A stretch of DNA of 64,000 nt from Dasyornis broadbenti. Taxonomy: Eukaryota > Chordata > Aves > Passeriformes > Dasyornithidae. The notes beneath the pieces are model-generated. The model had not been told where the DNA came from, did no database searches, and worked only from the letters and a program-made list of their open reading frames with translations. The position numbers and the translations under genes are program-made. Positions 36,470 to 47,800 of this stretch are shown in pieces; within the stretch, counting starts at the first letter, position 1; each line of letters begins with the position of its first letter. Location of the stretch: assembly GCA_013397935.1 (NCBI GenBank), contig VZRN01005381.1:106838-170837 (forward strand), given 5' to 3'.

Positions 36470-36840
36470 GAGAAATACTGGGTGATTCTGTTGCCTGCCA
36501 TTACAGAAGCACTGAGGCATGGGTGTGCTTCTCTGTCCAGTCTCAAGAATTCTGCTGTGGATCTTTGTTCTTCATTACACTTTCTTTTTCAAACATGTGG
36601 TGAGTTACAGCCAGTTACAAAGAGAAGTTTTGCTTTGCTGAGTATAAAAGGGTACACAAACGCAGTGCAGCGCTGTCTCATTATACATTTCAAACTGGAA
36701 GGATTTACTTTGATTGACAAATCGCCAAAGCTCTCTGTGTGATTTTGGCCTTTACTTAATGTGTCACAACAGCATGTAGAAAATTATATGTGTCGTTTAT
36801 AAGCTAACTCTGAAAACTGTATGTGAAGTCTGGATTTGAC
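36470..36840. other. Candidate conserved non-coding block
   Basis: Base composition is more even than in the flanks and free of simple repeats. It contains TATAAAAG (36643-36650), followed by CACAAACGCAGTGCAGCGCTG (two CpGs), and TTTGATTGACAAATCGCC with homeodomain-like ATTGA/TGACAA words. The style is that of a vertebrate enhancer or an old promoter, but conservation cannot be judged from one sequence. Confidence 0.25.
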
Positions 36841-36995
36841 CACACCATTTTGTCATCTGTAATGTTTAATCTTAATTATGTACCTCAAATGTATAACAAC
36901 TTGTTTCAAAGAATCCTTGGGCACGTGTCTAAACAGATGTTTGACAAATTTTGCTGAAAAAGCACTTGATAAAACAATGATGTAACAATAAATGA

Positions 36996-37053
36996 CAATA
37001 ATGATAATGATGAAGATGATAATGATAATGATAATAACAATAATAATAATAAA
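36996..37053. repeat. (AAT/GAT)n trinucleotide microsatellite
   Basis: Imperfect run of AATGAT and AAT units (ATAATGATAATGATGAAGAT and onward). It explains the isoleucine-rich open frame on the minus strand at 36853-37086. Confidence 0.9.
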
Positions 37054-37141
37054 TTTTTTGAATTTACATGCTGCTTTGCATTTCAATAGCAGTGAGGGGA
37101 CATTACCTAATTAACTTTCCTAACATAGCTTTTGAACAAAA

Positions 37142-37222
37142 TTTGTATCTTCATTAAATTCACAAGATCGTAGATACTCAATGAGATTTGTGAATTTAAT
37201 GTGAATTTAATTAAGATACAAA
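37142..37222. repeat. Imperfect long inverted repeat with duplicated arm segment
   Basis: The left arm at 37142-37165 is 24 bases, beginning TTTGTATCTTCATTAAATTC. The right arm runs from 37188: TTGTGAATTTAAT (37188-37200), then an extra GTGAATTTAAT (37201-37211), then TAAGATACAAA. Without the 11-base extra piece, which is a direct duplicate of the preceding bases, the arms pair at 23 of 24 positions. The loop is about 22 bases. It could be a remnant of a small hairpin-forming element or a cruciform-generated inversion. Confidence 0.85.
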
Positions 37223-37582
37223 AGTCTGAGTTCACAATATATGCAAATGAACTTTTATGAATGAAGATTAAAAGCTTCCTTTCTAAAATCATTGCTTTCT
37301 CTAGCCAGGTAAAATGAAATCCATGGCAAGAGGTATTTAAGTTGATTTAAATGTTTTAGACATTATGTTGACAAATTTAAGATAACAGAAATCTCTGATT
37401 GGAGTAAACACTCTAGAGAAAGTAACACCTCTGAGGTATTAGGAAGTTTACACTGTTAAAAATCCTCTTTTAGTTTTTGTACTAACTTAAATTTCTCTCT
37501 TGGAGATAGATCTTGTGTGTTTGTTTGGCTGACAGATGGAGAGAGACTTTTTACAAAGGCCCATAGTGACAGAAAAAAAGAA

Positions 37583-37835
37583 ATGGTTTTAAACTGAAAG
37601 AGAATAAATTCAGACTGGATATCAGGAAGAAGTTCTGTTACTATGAGGTCGGTGAGACACTGGAACAGGTTGTCTGGAGAAGTTGTGGGTGCCCTGGGAG
37701 TCTTTAAGGCCAGTTTGGATGGGACTGTGAACAATGAGGTCTAGTAGGAGGTGTTCCTGCCCATGGTCAGCAGGTTGAACTAGGTGATCTTAAACATTCC
37801 TTTCAACACAAACAATTTTCTGATTCTCTGAGTCT
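37583..37835 (+). mobile_element. CR1 LINE 3' end
   Basis: TTTTAAACTGAAAGAGAATA, AGACTGGATATCAGGAAGAA, GACACTGGAACAGGTTGTCT, then GGATGGGACTGTGAACAATG, AGGTCTAGTAGGAGGTGTTC, AACTAGGTGATCTTAAACAT and TCTGATTCTCTGAGTC. This is the CR1 3' UTR with a diverged tail. It is 5'-truncated and non-coding, ending about 50 bases before a family B LTR. Confidence 0.88.
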
Positions 37836-37883
37836 ATTTCTAGCTTAGAAATATTTTGCTTCTACAATATCTTATTGGTTTAC

Positions 37884-37888
37884 TTAAT
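37884..37888. repeat. Target-site duplication, left copy (TTAAT)
   Basis: TTAAT directly before the LTR at 37889; identical to 38492-38496 on the other side. Confidence 0.9.
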
Positions 37889-38491
37889 TGTTGGTTTTAA
37901 CCCTAACTGACAGCTAAGTACTGTACAACCTTGTGGGGAAGAGAACTGGAAAGAAAAGATAAACTTCATGAGTTGAGATAATAACAGTTGGTTAATTGAA
38001 CCAAAAATATTATTATGATAATTATAATAATAATATCATTATTCATAAAATACAACTAATACTGAATATTCTATGAATAATAATAGTCATGATAAGGAGA
38101 TGGAGAGAAAGAAAGAGAACCCAAAAAAATGAGTGATGCGCTATACCATTGCTCACAACCAGCTGACCAATACCCAGCTCGTTCCCAAAAAGTGATGGGC
38201 TCCCTTCCAAGTAACTCCCACAGTTTCTATATTGGGCATGATGTCCTATGGTATGGAATATCCCTTTTGCCAGTTTGTGTCATCTGTCCTTGCCATGCTC
38301 CCTCCCAGCTTTTTGTGTAGCTCCTCACTAGCAGAGACACTGAAAAATCCTTGACTGAGGGTAAGCACTGCTTAGCAACAACCAAAATATTGGGGTGTTA
38401 TCCACATCTTTCTCTTAATAAAACAGAGAAACTCAGCATTGTACCAGCTACAAAGAAGAAAATGAACTCTGGAACAGATGAAACCAGGACA
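37889..38491 (-). mobile_element. Solo LTR, family B (ERVL-like), with perfect 5-bp TSD
   Basis: The plus strand opens TGTTGGTTTTAACCCTAACT and closes GAACAGATGAAACCAGGACA, giving TG...CA ends at 603 bases. In between are the TAA-rich segment of this family (about 37987-38100), GTGATGCGCTATACCATTGC, CTATGGTATGGAATATCCC, TGTCATCTGTCCTTGCCATG, GGTAAGCACTGCTTAGCAAC and TGTACCAGCTAC. Exact TTAAT copies flank it. A 5-bp duplication is typical of ERVL-type integrases. The minus-strand TATA region is decayed (CTATATTGGGC on the plus strand). This is the cleanest insertion in the window. Confidence 0.95.
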
Positions 38492-38496
38492 TTAAT
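38492..38496. repeat. Target-site duplication, right copy (TTAAT)
   Basis: Identical to 37884-37888; marks the right end of the solo LTR. Confidence 0.9.
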
Positions 38497-41400
38497 AAAG
38501 TGAAATGTCTCCCTCCTTGTGTGAGCTACTATAAAACACATAACAGAGCCAGTATATGACTACATAAATATTTATAGAAATAGGGATGTGTAAGTAAGCT
38601 TTTTGCCTTAGGTGGTCCCTGTGGCAGACAGTGCTAGTATCAAATTTGAGTGAATGTGGTATTAATATATGCTGTCTATCTGTGGTAGCTCCAGGCATTG
38701 ACAATAACACTCATCAAGATTTAGTAGCATCTGTTTCCTGTTCTTAGGATGTGCATTACAAGACACTAATTTGGTTAGTCATTTCTTAATTAGAATTACT
38801 TGCATTTTTTTCTGAAATTTGCAGAATTATGACATGATAGTTGAAGGGACATTTTATTATTTTTTTTTTATCCAAGGAAACCTGTAAGTTACATAAACAA
38901 GTTTTTAAAGTTTACCTCCTAGCTACTGCAAGCAATTGTTTCATATTGTCAATGTAATGGCTGAGACGATCCTCTCCATCCATGGATAGAATACCACAAA
39001 CTGAGTGAGTAACTCACATGTTGGTGCTCACACACTTTTCTGAAGTCTGCATATCTGATGCTTGAAAAGATGGAAAAGCAAAGCTTTTTTCCTTTGATAA
39101 TGATTTTGCCTGCCATTTAAGCTTATCCTTGTGTCTTATTGTTCATTTCCCCATGTATCTTGATTAATTACAAAGAAATTTCAGATATAGGTAGGTGTGT
39201 TAACTGACACTCCTACGCTTGTAAAAAATAGAATGCATGTCCCATCCCACTGTCTGGCACTTGGTTTAACTTACCCTGATCTCTCAAGTCACTGACATAG
39301 GGGCCATGGCACCCAGACACTGGCACATGGCAGCTGACACCCAGACAATCTCTCTAGTTCTGGATGCAGCACCATGGACACCTTGTGATCCAAGGTCCCC
39401 AACCAGTTGCTGCACTCAGACCTCCACACAGTCACACACACTCACAAACTGGAGTTTCCCCTCACCAAGGCTAAGAGTCAGAAACACAACCCTGTACAAA
39501 CACTGCTGAATAAGAACAAGGAAAACAAGTGTACTGTTTTGTTTGTTCGTGACAAGCCCCTTTTATTACCTTATTCCTCTATTTTCCCATCTTTATTCCT
39601 CTCCAAATCACCTAATTTATTTCCTTTTCTCACTTTTGTTTCCCTTCCTAAGAATCCCACAAGAAGTCCCGGGCGTTTCAGTCCTTAATTGGTCCTCATT
39701 TTCATCCTATACCCACAGACAGCACCTACCCCAGCCGCCAGCCATTTCTACAGGAGCTGTAGTGTTGACTCATCTTGATGGGTTTCACACTTGGACAGAG
39801 TCCTCTAAGATGACCCTAGGAAGAGCCTGTACATGGTGTCCCTTCCTCCGAAATTTTAATTTGAGGTTCTCCCTGATACTGCACCTCTGTCCTCCTCTGG
39901 GCTTGTGAGGCTGATCGCTCTCCTGTGCTGGGCCTATCCTAGCCAGGGCAAGGTATTGTTTAGTCTTCCCCATCTGCCACTGTCTCTTTGGATTCATGTG
40001 TCAGTGTGCAGATAAGCTTTTATCATATAACCCAATAATGTAAATGTGAAAAGATACAAATTAGCTCTCTGGATAGCTAACTGTAATCTAGCCGTTATGG
40101 TCAGTGAAGACAGCAGAGCTATTCAGCTTACCAAGAGAAATGTCAGCTAACTAAACCTCATTAATCTTATTTACTGTTTGAGCAAAGGTTTGACCCATTT
40201 CCTTAAAATCTGAATTTAGTTGCTTTTGAGAGACCATAGGATATCAGTCATTCACAAATGACTGGCAGAAGTGATATGGGACTTCTGGGACACCTGTGCT
40301 CTTCAAAGGCAGTAGCTGTCAGGCAGGCAGGATGCTTTTTAGATTTTGAAGTGAAATTTTAACTGGTTCACATAATGAAAGTAGTGCTGTTCTTTTCATT
40401 TCTATTACATGAGTAATATTTCTAATAGATAGCAGAAAAAAATTCTTGATTTTCTTTGTGTATTTTTGTTGGTGGCTGCTAAAAATAGGTTTCTCTGAAG
40501 AACTACATGAGTAGACAAGTGTCGTGAATCAGCAGTGCATTAAACTAGGGCAATGAAGCGCAAGGATTGCTTTCTTCAAATAAGCTTCCAAATGTAATTT
40601 AGATTTTGTTAGCTAGTAAATAGGTTCCGGCAGAACTGATACAGCTGAACCAATATCTAACATCAGTTCACTGAAGTATGGCTGTCCTCCAGGGTTCCAA
40701 ATGTCAACACAGCAAAACATTTTGTGAGTAGAATGAACAGAATTCATCTATATTCTGGACAGTTGCATCAGGTACCACAATTTTGTCTACCTGAATCCTT
40801 AATAGATGTGTCTACTTCACATCTGCACATCATGGTACTTTTCCAAGGTAAGAAGCCTGGGACCTATTTTAATTTGCACACGCTGTCCTTGTTAATTAAC
40901 AGAACAGTTTCAAAGTAGTTGGACTCCACCTTTTCTTAACTTCCTATTTCCCAGTGGTTATACTGCTACATATTTTTCAGAACACAAGAATTGAAAAGGA
41001 TATTGAAAAAAATGCTAAAGGGCAACAAAATGTTTTTAATGAAAATGTTAGAAAAGTTATCTAAATGTTTTGCTCACAGTTTGGTCTTTTTGACCAAAAG
41101 AAGTTTAATATTTCACCTTCCTAAAAGGAAAAGTCCATCAGGCTTTCTTAAAGAGAAGGCATGAAAACTTTTAAATATAATTAAGGAAAACATTAATTTT
41201 AAAATTTAAAACCAAATATTTTGCCACTATCTAAGGACTTCTTTTTTAATATAACAAAAGATTAAGTTAAACTGCCTATCTTAGATTTTACTTAAATCTA
41301 AATTTACTTAATTAAACAATAAGTAAAACAAAGTAATTAGTAGTGGATCCTGGCCATAATAAAGCTAGTATTCAATTTCTAGCATATTGAATTAGAAGTT

Positions 41401-41886
41401 TTTCTCATGGGACAAATGGAAAAGGAAATGAAAAAAAAAAAAAGCCTCTTATCAAAAATCTGCTGAACTGTAAGTAGCAGGAGCATTTGTAANACTTAAT
41501 ATATTATATTTAAAGAAATTAAAAGAAATTTAGAATTACAAGTCATTTTTGAAAAAAAAAGAACCAAAACCACAGAGAAACAGACCAAACAACCAATCTG
41601 CTCTCACAACTTTAATTTCTTTGAGATTTCCCTCAACACAGAGCAAGGATAGGAGAAAGAGATGGGAGAAAAGAAGGGAGGCAAAAAGGAAAAAAGTCAA
41701 ATAGAAGTTTAATAATACCTATTTTCTCATAGAAGAGATGCTTAATCCCTCTAAACATCATTAGTAAGCTCAAGATTCAATTGTTTATTCACCTAAACAG
41801 AGAAATCTGTTAGCAGATACTGACATGAAATTAGATAAATGAGGGCTTTTTTAGTCAAAACCCACATTTCATTTTCTGTTTTCTTA
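38497..41886. other. Non-coding DNA, includes an unclassified GC-richer block
   Basis: About 3.4 kb with no supported gene. The stretch 39230-40010 is GC- and pyrimidine-richer than its flanks (CAGCTGACACCCAGACAATC; CAGCACCTACCCCAGCCGCC) and carries open frames such as 39543-39908 (+), none with a recognised domain; it may be a diverged LTR. One ambiguous base (N) sits at 41493. Confidence 0.5.
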
Positions 41887-42048
41887 TCTTCCTTCGTTCC
41901 ATACCTTCCTTCCTTCTGTGCCTTCCTTCCCTCCTTCTCTCCCTCCCCTCTCTCCCTCATTTCTTCCCTCCATCCCTCCTTCCTTATCTTCTACCTTCCT
42001 ACCTCCCTTCCTTCCTTCCCTCCTTCCTCTCCCTCCTTCCATTCCTCT
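41887..42048. repeat. Polypyrimidine (TTCC/TCCC)n tract
   Basis: About 160 bases of almost pure pyrimidine on the plus strand made of CCTT and CCCT units with few interruptions. Such tracts can form triplex (H-DNA) structures and are mutation-prone. The S/P/L-rich frames over it (41839-42184 +) are by-products. Confidence 0.92.
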
Positions 42049-44784
42049 TGATCCTCTGTTAATTTTTTACTTCTTTGTCTCTGATCATCCTGTACCCAAG
42101 TCTTTAGCTGCACTGCCAAGAGGCTCAGTTTTTGTGTCGTATGAGAGGAAGGCAGTGGGTAAAAGTGGGCTTCATTTTGTGTAGTGTTACTTGGCAGTGT
42201 CCAGGTTCTGCCTGTGCTATCAACTGCCTGGACAAATGCCTGCAATTGTGGAGCTTTTCCTTCCCTCCACTTTTGATTGGTTTGCATAGCTCACTATATG
42301 AATTGGAAGAGAGTAGGAAGTGTAGTGAAAATGTTTATTGCCTGGGGAAGAAAAGTAATTGGGACTTGTATTGGCTGGATGCCTTGGCACATCAACAGCA
42401 GTGGCCATAGTTAAGACAATGTTTGGCAAGGCTTTTACTGCTAGGATTTTGAAATACATGAAAAAACCTTCATGGCTGATGAGCCAAAAACACTACTAAG
42501 CTATGAACATGAAAAGAGCCCCAAACCAACAAACAAACAGATTTTCCACAAAATAATACAAGAAAAAGAATTAATTTAGACTATTGTAATTCAAACTAAA
42601 GTATGCTATTACTCTAAAATTAATTTTGCAGAGGAAAAAATATTCTTAGAAAAAAATTGTAATGCTTCCACAGAGATACACACATATATACATTCTTCTT
42701 CTGTAGATAGCTGTCATTTTACTTGCACGTCATTACTGCCTTTAAATTTAAATGTATCTAAAATACTTTACCTAAAGTTACATAAATTTGTACATTTAGT
42801 CTAAACTAGTCATCTACAGTACTTCTACAGCCAGTGAAGAAAGAACAGCATCTTTGGAACACCAATGATTCTATTAGTTTTAGCCATCTAGATGCCTTTA
42901 GACATTACTCTTTCTTTCCACAGATGAGAAAGTCTTGATGAGTCATATTATGTTACCATATCAGAACCATGATTCAGTACTGCAGAGCAAAAAGAATGTA
43001 AAAATTAGTACCATCACTACCAGAATAACAATGGAAACATTTTTTGCCATGCCATACTGAATTTTCAGTCTTTCCCCAATCATGTTTTTCTATGTTCATA
43101 TCCTTTCACTTACCAGGATCACAGTCTTTGCTTCAATAGCATGAATGAAGTAGAAATAGGCTTTCCTTCTCTGTCTCTAGGGTCATTCCCACTCCAAAAC
43201 ATCAAGAAGCAACACTGTCATGTATGTAATAGTAATGTTATTAGTAATAGTCAGTAATAGTCTGCTGAGGCGTAGGTAATTTTAGTGAGTGCATACAGTG
43301 AAGTCTTTCAACTCCAGAAACTCAAGAGAAACCTTTACTGAAATATCACTGGCATCACAACATTTGGTCGTATAAAATTCCTTTGTATGGCATCGCTGTC
43401 ATTATTGATGCAATATTGTCCACGGGAAGACTGGGAAGAAAGTACTACGATATGTTTAAGCTATGCCCTTCCGGGTAGCTAAAAACAGTTGCAGAACACC
43501 TGCTGTGGTCAAAAGCACAGACTTTATTAGGAACCAAAGTATTTCTGAATCTTCACCTGGAATATCTAACAAAAAGATCCAATAGCTTGTAACTGCTCCA
43601 ATAGAGCTTTAAAAGCCCTTGATGAAAGTGAAGACATCCTGGTAGATATTTTTTTTTATTCTCACCCACCACCTATATCATGTTTCACCAAGTCCCAAAT
43701 GAAGGTGAAATTATACTTTTTCCAGTACCCTTTTATGTTCTGAAGTTGTAGAAATACCTGCTGGTCATGATTTAAGGGAACACTAAAATCAGTTCTGTGA
43801 AAATCAGTTCTGTGAAAATCAGTTCTGTGCAAAACAATTATTCCCGTCACATAATATGTATTCTGAAAACTTTTTTCCTAGGTTTTATGAATCTCTCACT
43901 AAAATTCTATTCTATCTGGAAAATTCTATTTGGTCTTCCCAATATACACAAATTATATCTATTTTTAATTAATTTTTCTGGTTTTATGAGATTTTCTCTG
44001 AAGTTAGATTTTTTATTGTTGCTTTATTCTCTTCTGCAACATGTAGGCATAAAAAACACTCTTTGTCTCCAGAGACTCAAAAGGTTAAAGAACCAACCAG
44101 CTGGCTCAGCCATTTTTATTTCCTTTCAGTAATGTTTCATGCTCCCTAGTGTATATCTGTATCCAGTGTCAATGTATAGATCACAGTTGTGTATATGTCA
44201 CTAAAGGGCTGAAATGTTCTCACAAATAACAGTCTTCAGTATAATACTTAAAAATAATTGGAGCTGTTAGAAAAAATCTGAGGAAAAATTAAGAGTCCTG
44301 GATTTAAATTCAGGAGTTTTTCAAGTCTTCTGAGCATTTAAGGGCACAATATGGATGGAAAACACAGCCTTGTTAACCCACCAATGCCCTAACTGGCACA
44401 TGAAAAGCTGAGTTTGCAGTGGACACAAAAAAGCATAGCTTTGTGAGGAAGATTCGGAACTATTGAGAGTTCATTTTATTTTCAGGGTCAGATTGATCCT
44501 TGACAGCTGCATTGTATAACAACCTAACAAGCCTAACAGTCTCGTAAATAGTGTAACTAGCTTGTGTCAAATTAATTAAAAATGAACATTATGTGATGTT
44601 TTAGTATTTCTTTTCTTTTCTTTTTTTTTTTGGCAGGGAGGACTGTTTTTAATTTACACGTTAATGTCAACATAAAAATAAATACATTTTAAGAACTAAG
44701 TTCATCTCTGAGACTTTTAAAAAATATAATACTTATCTTATGCACAGTCTTTCAAGTCATCACCAGAATAATTCTTTCTCATAT
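42049..44784. other. Non-coding DNA
   Basis: About 2.7 kb without a supported gene. It contains a three-unit minisatellite at 43785-43829. Frames at 42132-42410 (+) and 43797-44132 (+) are open but domain-free. Confidence 0.55.
43785..43829. repeat. 15-bp minisatellite, three perfect units
   Basis: AAAATCAGTTCTGTG repeated three times head to tail without a mismatch. Because the unit is a multiple of 3, one minus-strand frame shows a five-residue repeat (HRTDF). The identity of the units suggests recent expansion. Confidence 0.97.
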
Positions 44785-44885
44785 TCAGACATCTAGTACA
44801 TCCCCTCTGCCATAAGCAGTGACATTTTCAATTAGATCAGGTTGCTCAGAGTCCCATCCAACCTGGCTTTGAATGTTTCCAGGGA
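44785..44885 (-). mobile_element. CR1 3' fragment
   Basis: Antisense CR1: GACATCTAGTACATCCCCTC, AGCAGTGACATTTTCAATTA, GATCAGGTTGCTCAGAGTCC and AACCTGGCTTTGAATGTTTC, then CAGGGA. These match the avian stretch GACATCTTCAACTAGATCAGG ... CCTTGAATGTTTCCAGGGA. The terminal tail at the left is missing or unrecognisable. Confidence 0.75.
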
Positions 44886-47800
44886 ACTCAGAGCCAGCTA
44901 TAAACCTCAGGCCCTTTTGTTACCTGGGCTATCACTGCAGTCCTGAATCAAGTTCATGCTGTAGGTCAAACACTGGTGCTGCCCATTGCCTTCTGGATGA
45001 ACAGCACAAAATGAATGAGTTCTCTCCAACCCTTGGCAATGCTACGGCTGCTGGTACCTTTGCTGACAGTTTCTGGGCACGCAGAACGAGTTTTTCTTTT
45101 CAGTCCTACCAGGCCAGAGCTGAGGTCCTTCTGCAGAAGTTATTCCATTATCTGCGTCTATTTGCGGAAGAAGGAATTTAGGTCGCTTGCGCTCTGAATT
45201 CTACCTAAATTTCTTCAAAATTTCCCCACAGTTTGACTGGATACTTTTCTAGCTCATGTGCCATTCTATGCTAGATATTATTTTTAAGACCCTGCTATTC
45301 AGCTACCAAATTTTCTTTATCTTTGAGATAGATTGCATTTACATCTACAGCTGTCTTGACAGGCTGAGTTTTGATGCTAACCTGAAGATACAATTCCCAC
45401 ACCATCCTTATCTTCTTGCTCTCATGTGATTTGACAGATGAGAAAATGAACTACTAAACAGCTCAGCTCCTGCAGTGACTAACACGTGCCAGATTTGCCT
45501 TGATGAAACTACAGATTTCAGAGATTATATTTTGGATCATTACTTGTCAAGGGGCTCTCTCATGTTGGTAACTTACTGAATAAGGACACACCTGACCTGT
45601 TGTAGTCAGGTTAGTGGATAACCCCTATCAGAGTAGCAAAGGCATGGTTTTTCATGTCCGTGTGGAACAATAAATTTGTGCAGAGGGGAACAGCATCCAT
45701 CCTTTGAGGGCTCTGTTGTTTGCAAGTGGAGAATTCACAAGAATCAGTCAGGGTTCCACAGGATTATTTGTTCTGGAAAGTACCTTAACAGTAAGCGGTC
45801 TTGTTTATAGAGTCTGGGGAGAAAAAAGACATCTGAGTGAAGTTAATGGTAGCTGAGATACTGAGGTAATGTAAATTAATGAGTTTCCATTGAGAAGGGG
45901 TTAAATACAGTTCAGTTATCTTCCTCCACTGTGAAGTGATAATAGTTTAGGCTTTTATTATAGTTTAGAAGAGTTTCTATACAGGGATGACTTAGATAAT
46001 TAATAAAAAGGACATTATACCAGATTCTATTCTGTTCTTGTAAAACTGCTGGAAAGATCAAAAGGATTTAATTTTGTTTGGTTTGATTTTGGTTTTGCTT
46101 ACTGGAACTTTTTTTCCATTTTCTTATTGTTTTATCTAAGATAACTACTTTTGTTTAGCCAAAATAGGAAGGCACAATCTTTAAGATAGAGAGAAATCCA
46201 TTGCCCTTACAATTTAAATTATTATATCTTAGGTCACGAACTTTGGTTAGCTAATGCTCAAGCAGCATTCAATACACTGTGGTTCTCTTCTCCTAAACAA
46301 CGTAAAAATTAAGAATGGTATGAATAATAAATTTGCAGTGACCAAGAGCTTCACTTCCAAGAAAGAGCAAAACCAGGTCTACAATTCTCTTCTCAAATAC
46401 AGTTACTCTTATGCAGCTAACATAAGTTTCCAAGAACCTAAATGTAACCTTGAGTGCTTTACTCATCTGTAGTATCCTTAAGAATTTACTGGTGTTCATC
46501 CATTAAAAGGCAAACTACAGCATAATTTTATGCTGGCTCCTATATATGACTTCATTCAACATTAGAGCAATAAAACTCAGAACTGAACACAATCATAAGT
46601 AAATGGGGTAAAAGGATACAGTTTTCAAATGGTGAATGTTTCATTTACTTCCTCTCTAGGATCTATGGCCTTAAAATATCCCAGCCTCTGGTTGTCATCT
46701 GAACAATCAAATTTATATCCGTTAAAGTTATTTGGGTCAATCTTTAAAAGGTCCTATGATACATGCCTAGGTTGTCTACCTATCCATCTTTCCTATTTGA
46801 CTTCTCAAAGAAAGAGCATGAGTACCTTCTGAAAGGTACCTTTTCAGAAATACCCAACTGACTTCATGCTTATTTTTATTTCCTTCATCTGTTAAGCAAA
46901 CGATCAATTCTCTTTTTCTCTGGAGATTGCAGTTGATAATATCAGTGAGAAGAAAGTGTTTTGATTAAGTATAAAACTCTCAATAGTCTCTCTCCTTAAA
47001 TGTTCATGGCCCTGAAGCTGTAAGGAAATAATTATTTAGGTGAAAACTACAGTCCTGGCATTCGTTGAGATAAACAAGTCTTTCCAAGAGAAAGAGATTT
47101 TAACACAAAAGAAACAGAACCCACCATTCTGATGTTGAAATAAACACTGGATTTGGTCTTCCTAAACTAAACTGAAATTCCAGGCAGAGAAAATGTGTTC
47201 CTTTCAGACTGAAAATGTTTCTAGACTCTGTTGTTGGCAGATTTTTGAAAACTTTGTTGCATGATAGACCATCTGAGAAAAAAGGATTTCCTCAATTAAG
47301 TGGAGTCTTGTCCATTGTATTTCAAAGTCTTATCCTGTAACAAACAGTTGAGTGGTTTGCGCAGTACAATTGAAAATGACCCCAAAATAAGTTAGAGCCA
47401 GGAGAAGGTTAATATTTGTGCTGAAGCTAACAACGGCAAAGTTTTCTTTCCTAAATAACTTATTATAAAATCTTCAGTTGGAATCAATGACAAGAACAGG
47501 GGAAAGCAAAGAAGAACATGAAACAGGAGTGGAAAGCAAAGAAGAACATAAAGCAGAAGGGGGAAGCAAAGAATCTTTACTGCAAGGTTAAAAATGGATA
47601 ATGGGATCACAAAGCACACAAAAAATTCAAATAGGCATCAGAGATTTCCTAGGAGGCAGAAAAGTTCATGCTGCTTTGATTTTCCTGGCCAAAACCAAAA
47701 TATGGCAGAAAAAAAGCCCCTAAGAAGAGTATTTAAATTGTAAATCAGCATCACATGTTTTATGAAGTCGTAAGCTGAGTAGATGTTGAAAAAAACCCCA

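Larger units (their letters stand above)
35428..37582. other. Non-coding AT-rich DNA with candidate regulatory blocks
   Basis: No gene is supported. Notable contents: a mixed-composition block at 36470-36840 with a TATAAAAG word, a trinucleotide microsatellite at 36996-37053, an imperfect long hairpin at 37142-37222 and an octamer word ATGCAAAT at 37241-37248. Other open frames (35701-35988 +, 36482-36742 +) lack domains. Confidence 0.6.

Noticed and set aside
39543..39908. 121-codon frame in a GC-richer block
   Set aside because: No domain, no splice-site or codon-use support; composition-driven.
41839..42184. Two overlapping frames rich in S, P, L and F
   Set aside because: Translation of the polypyrimidine tract.
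43785..43829. Three regular repeats that could suggest a CRISPR array
   Set aside because: Units are contiguous with no spacers and the DNA is vertebrate; this is a minisatellite.
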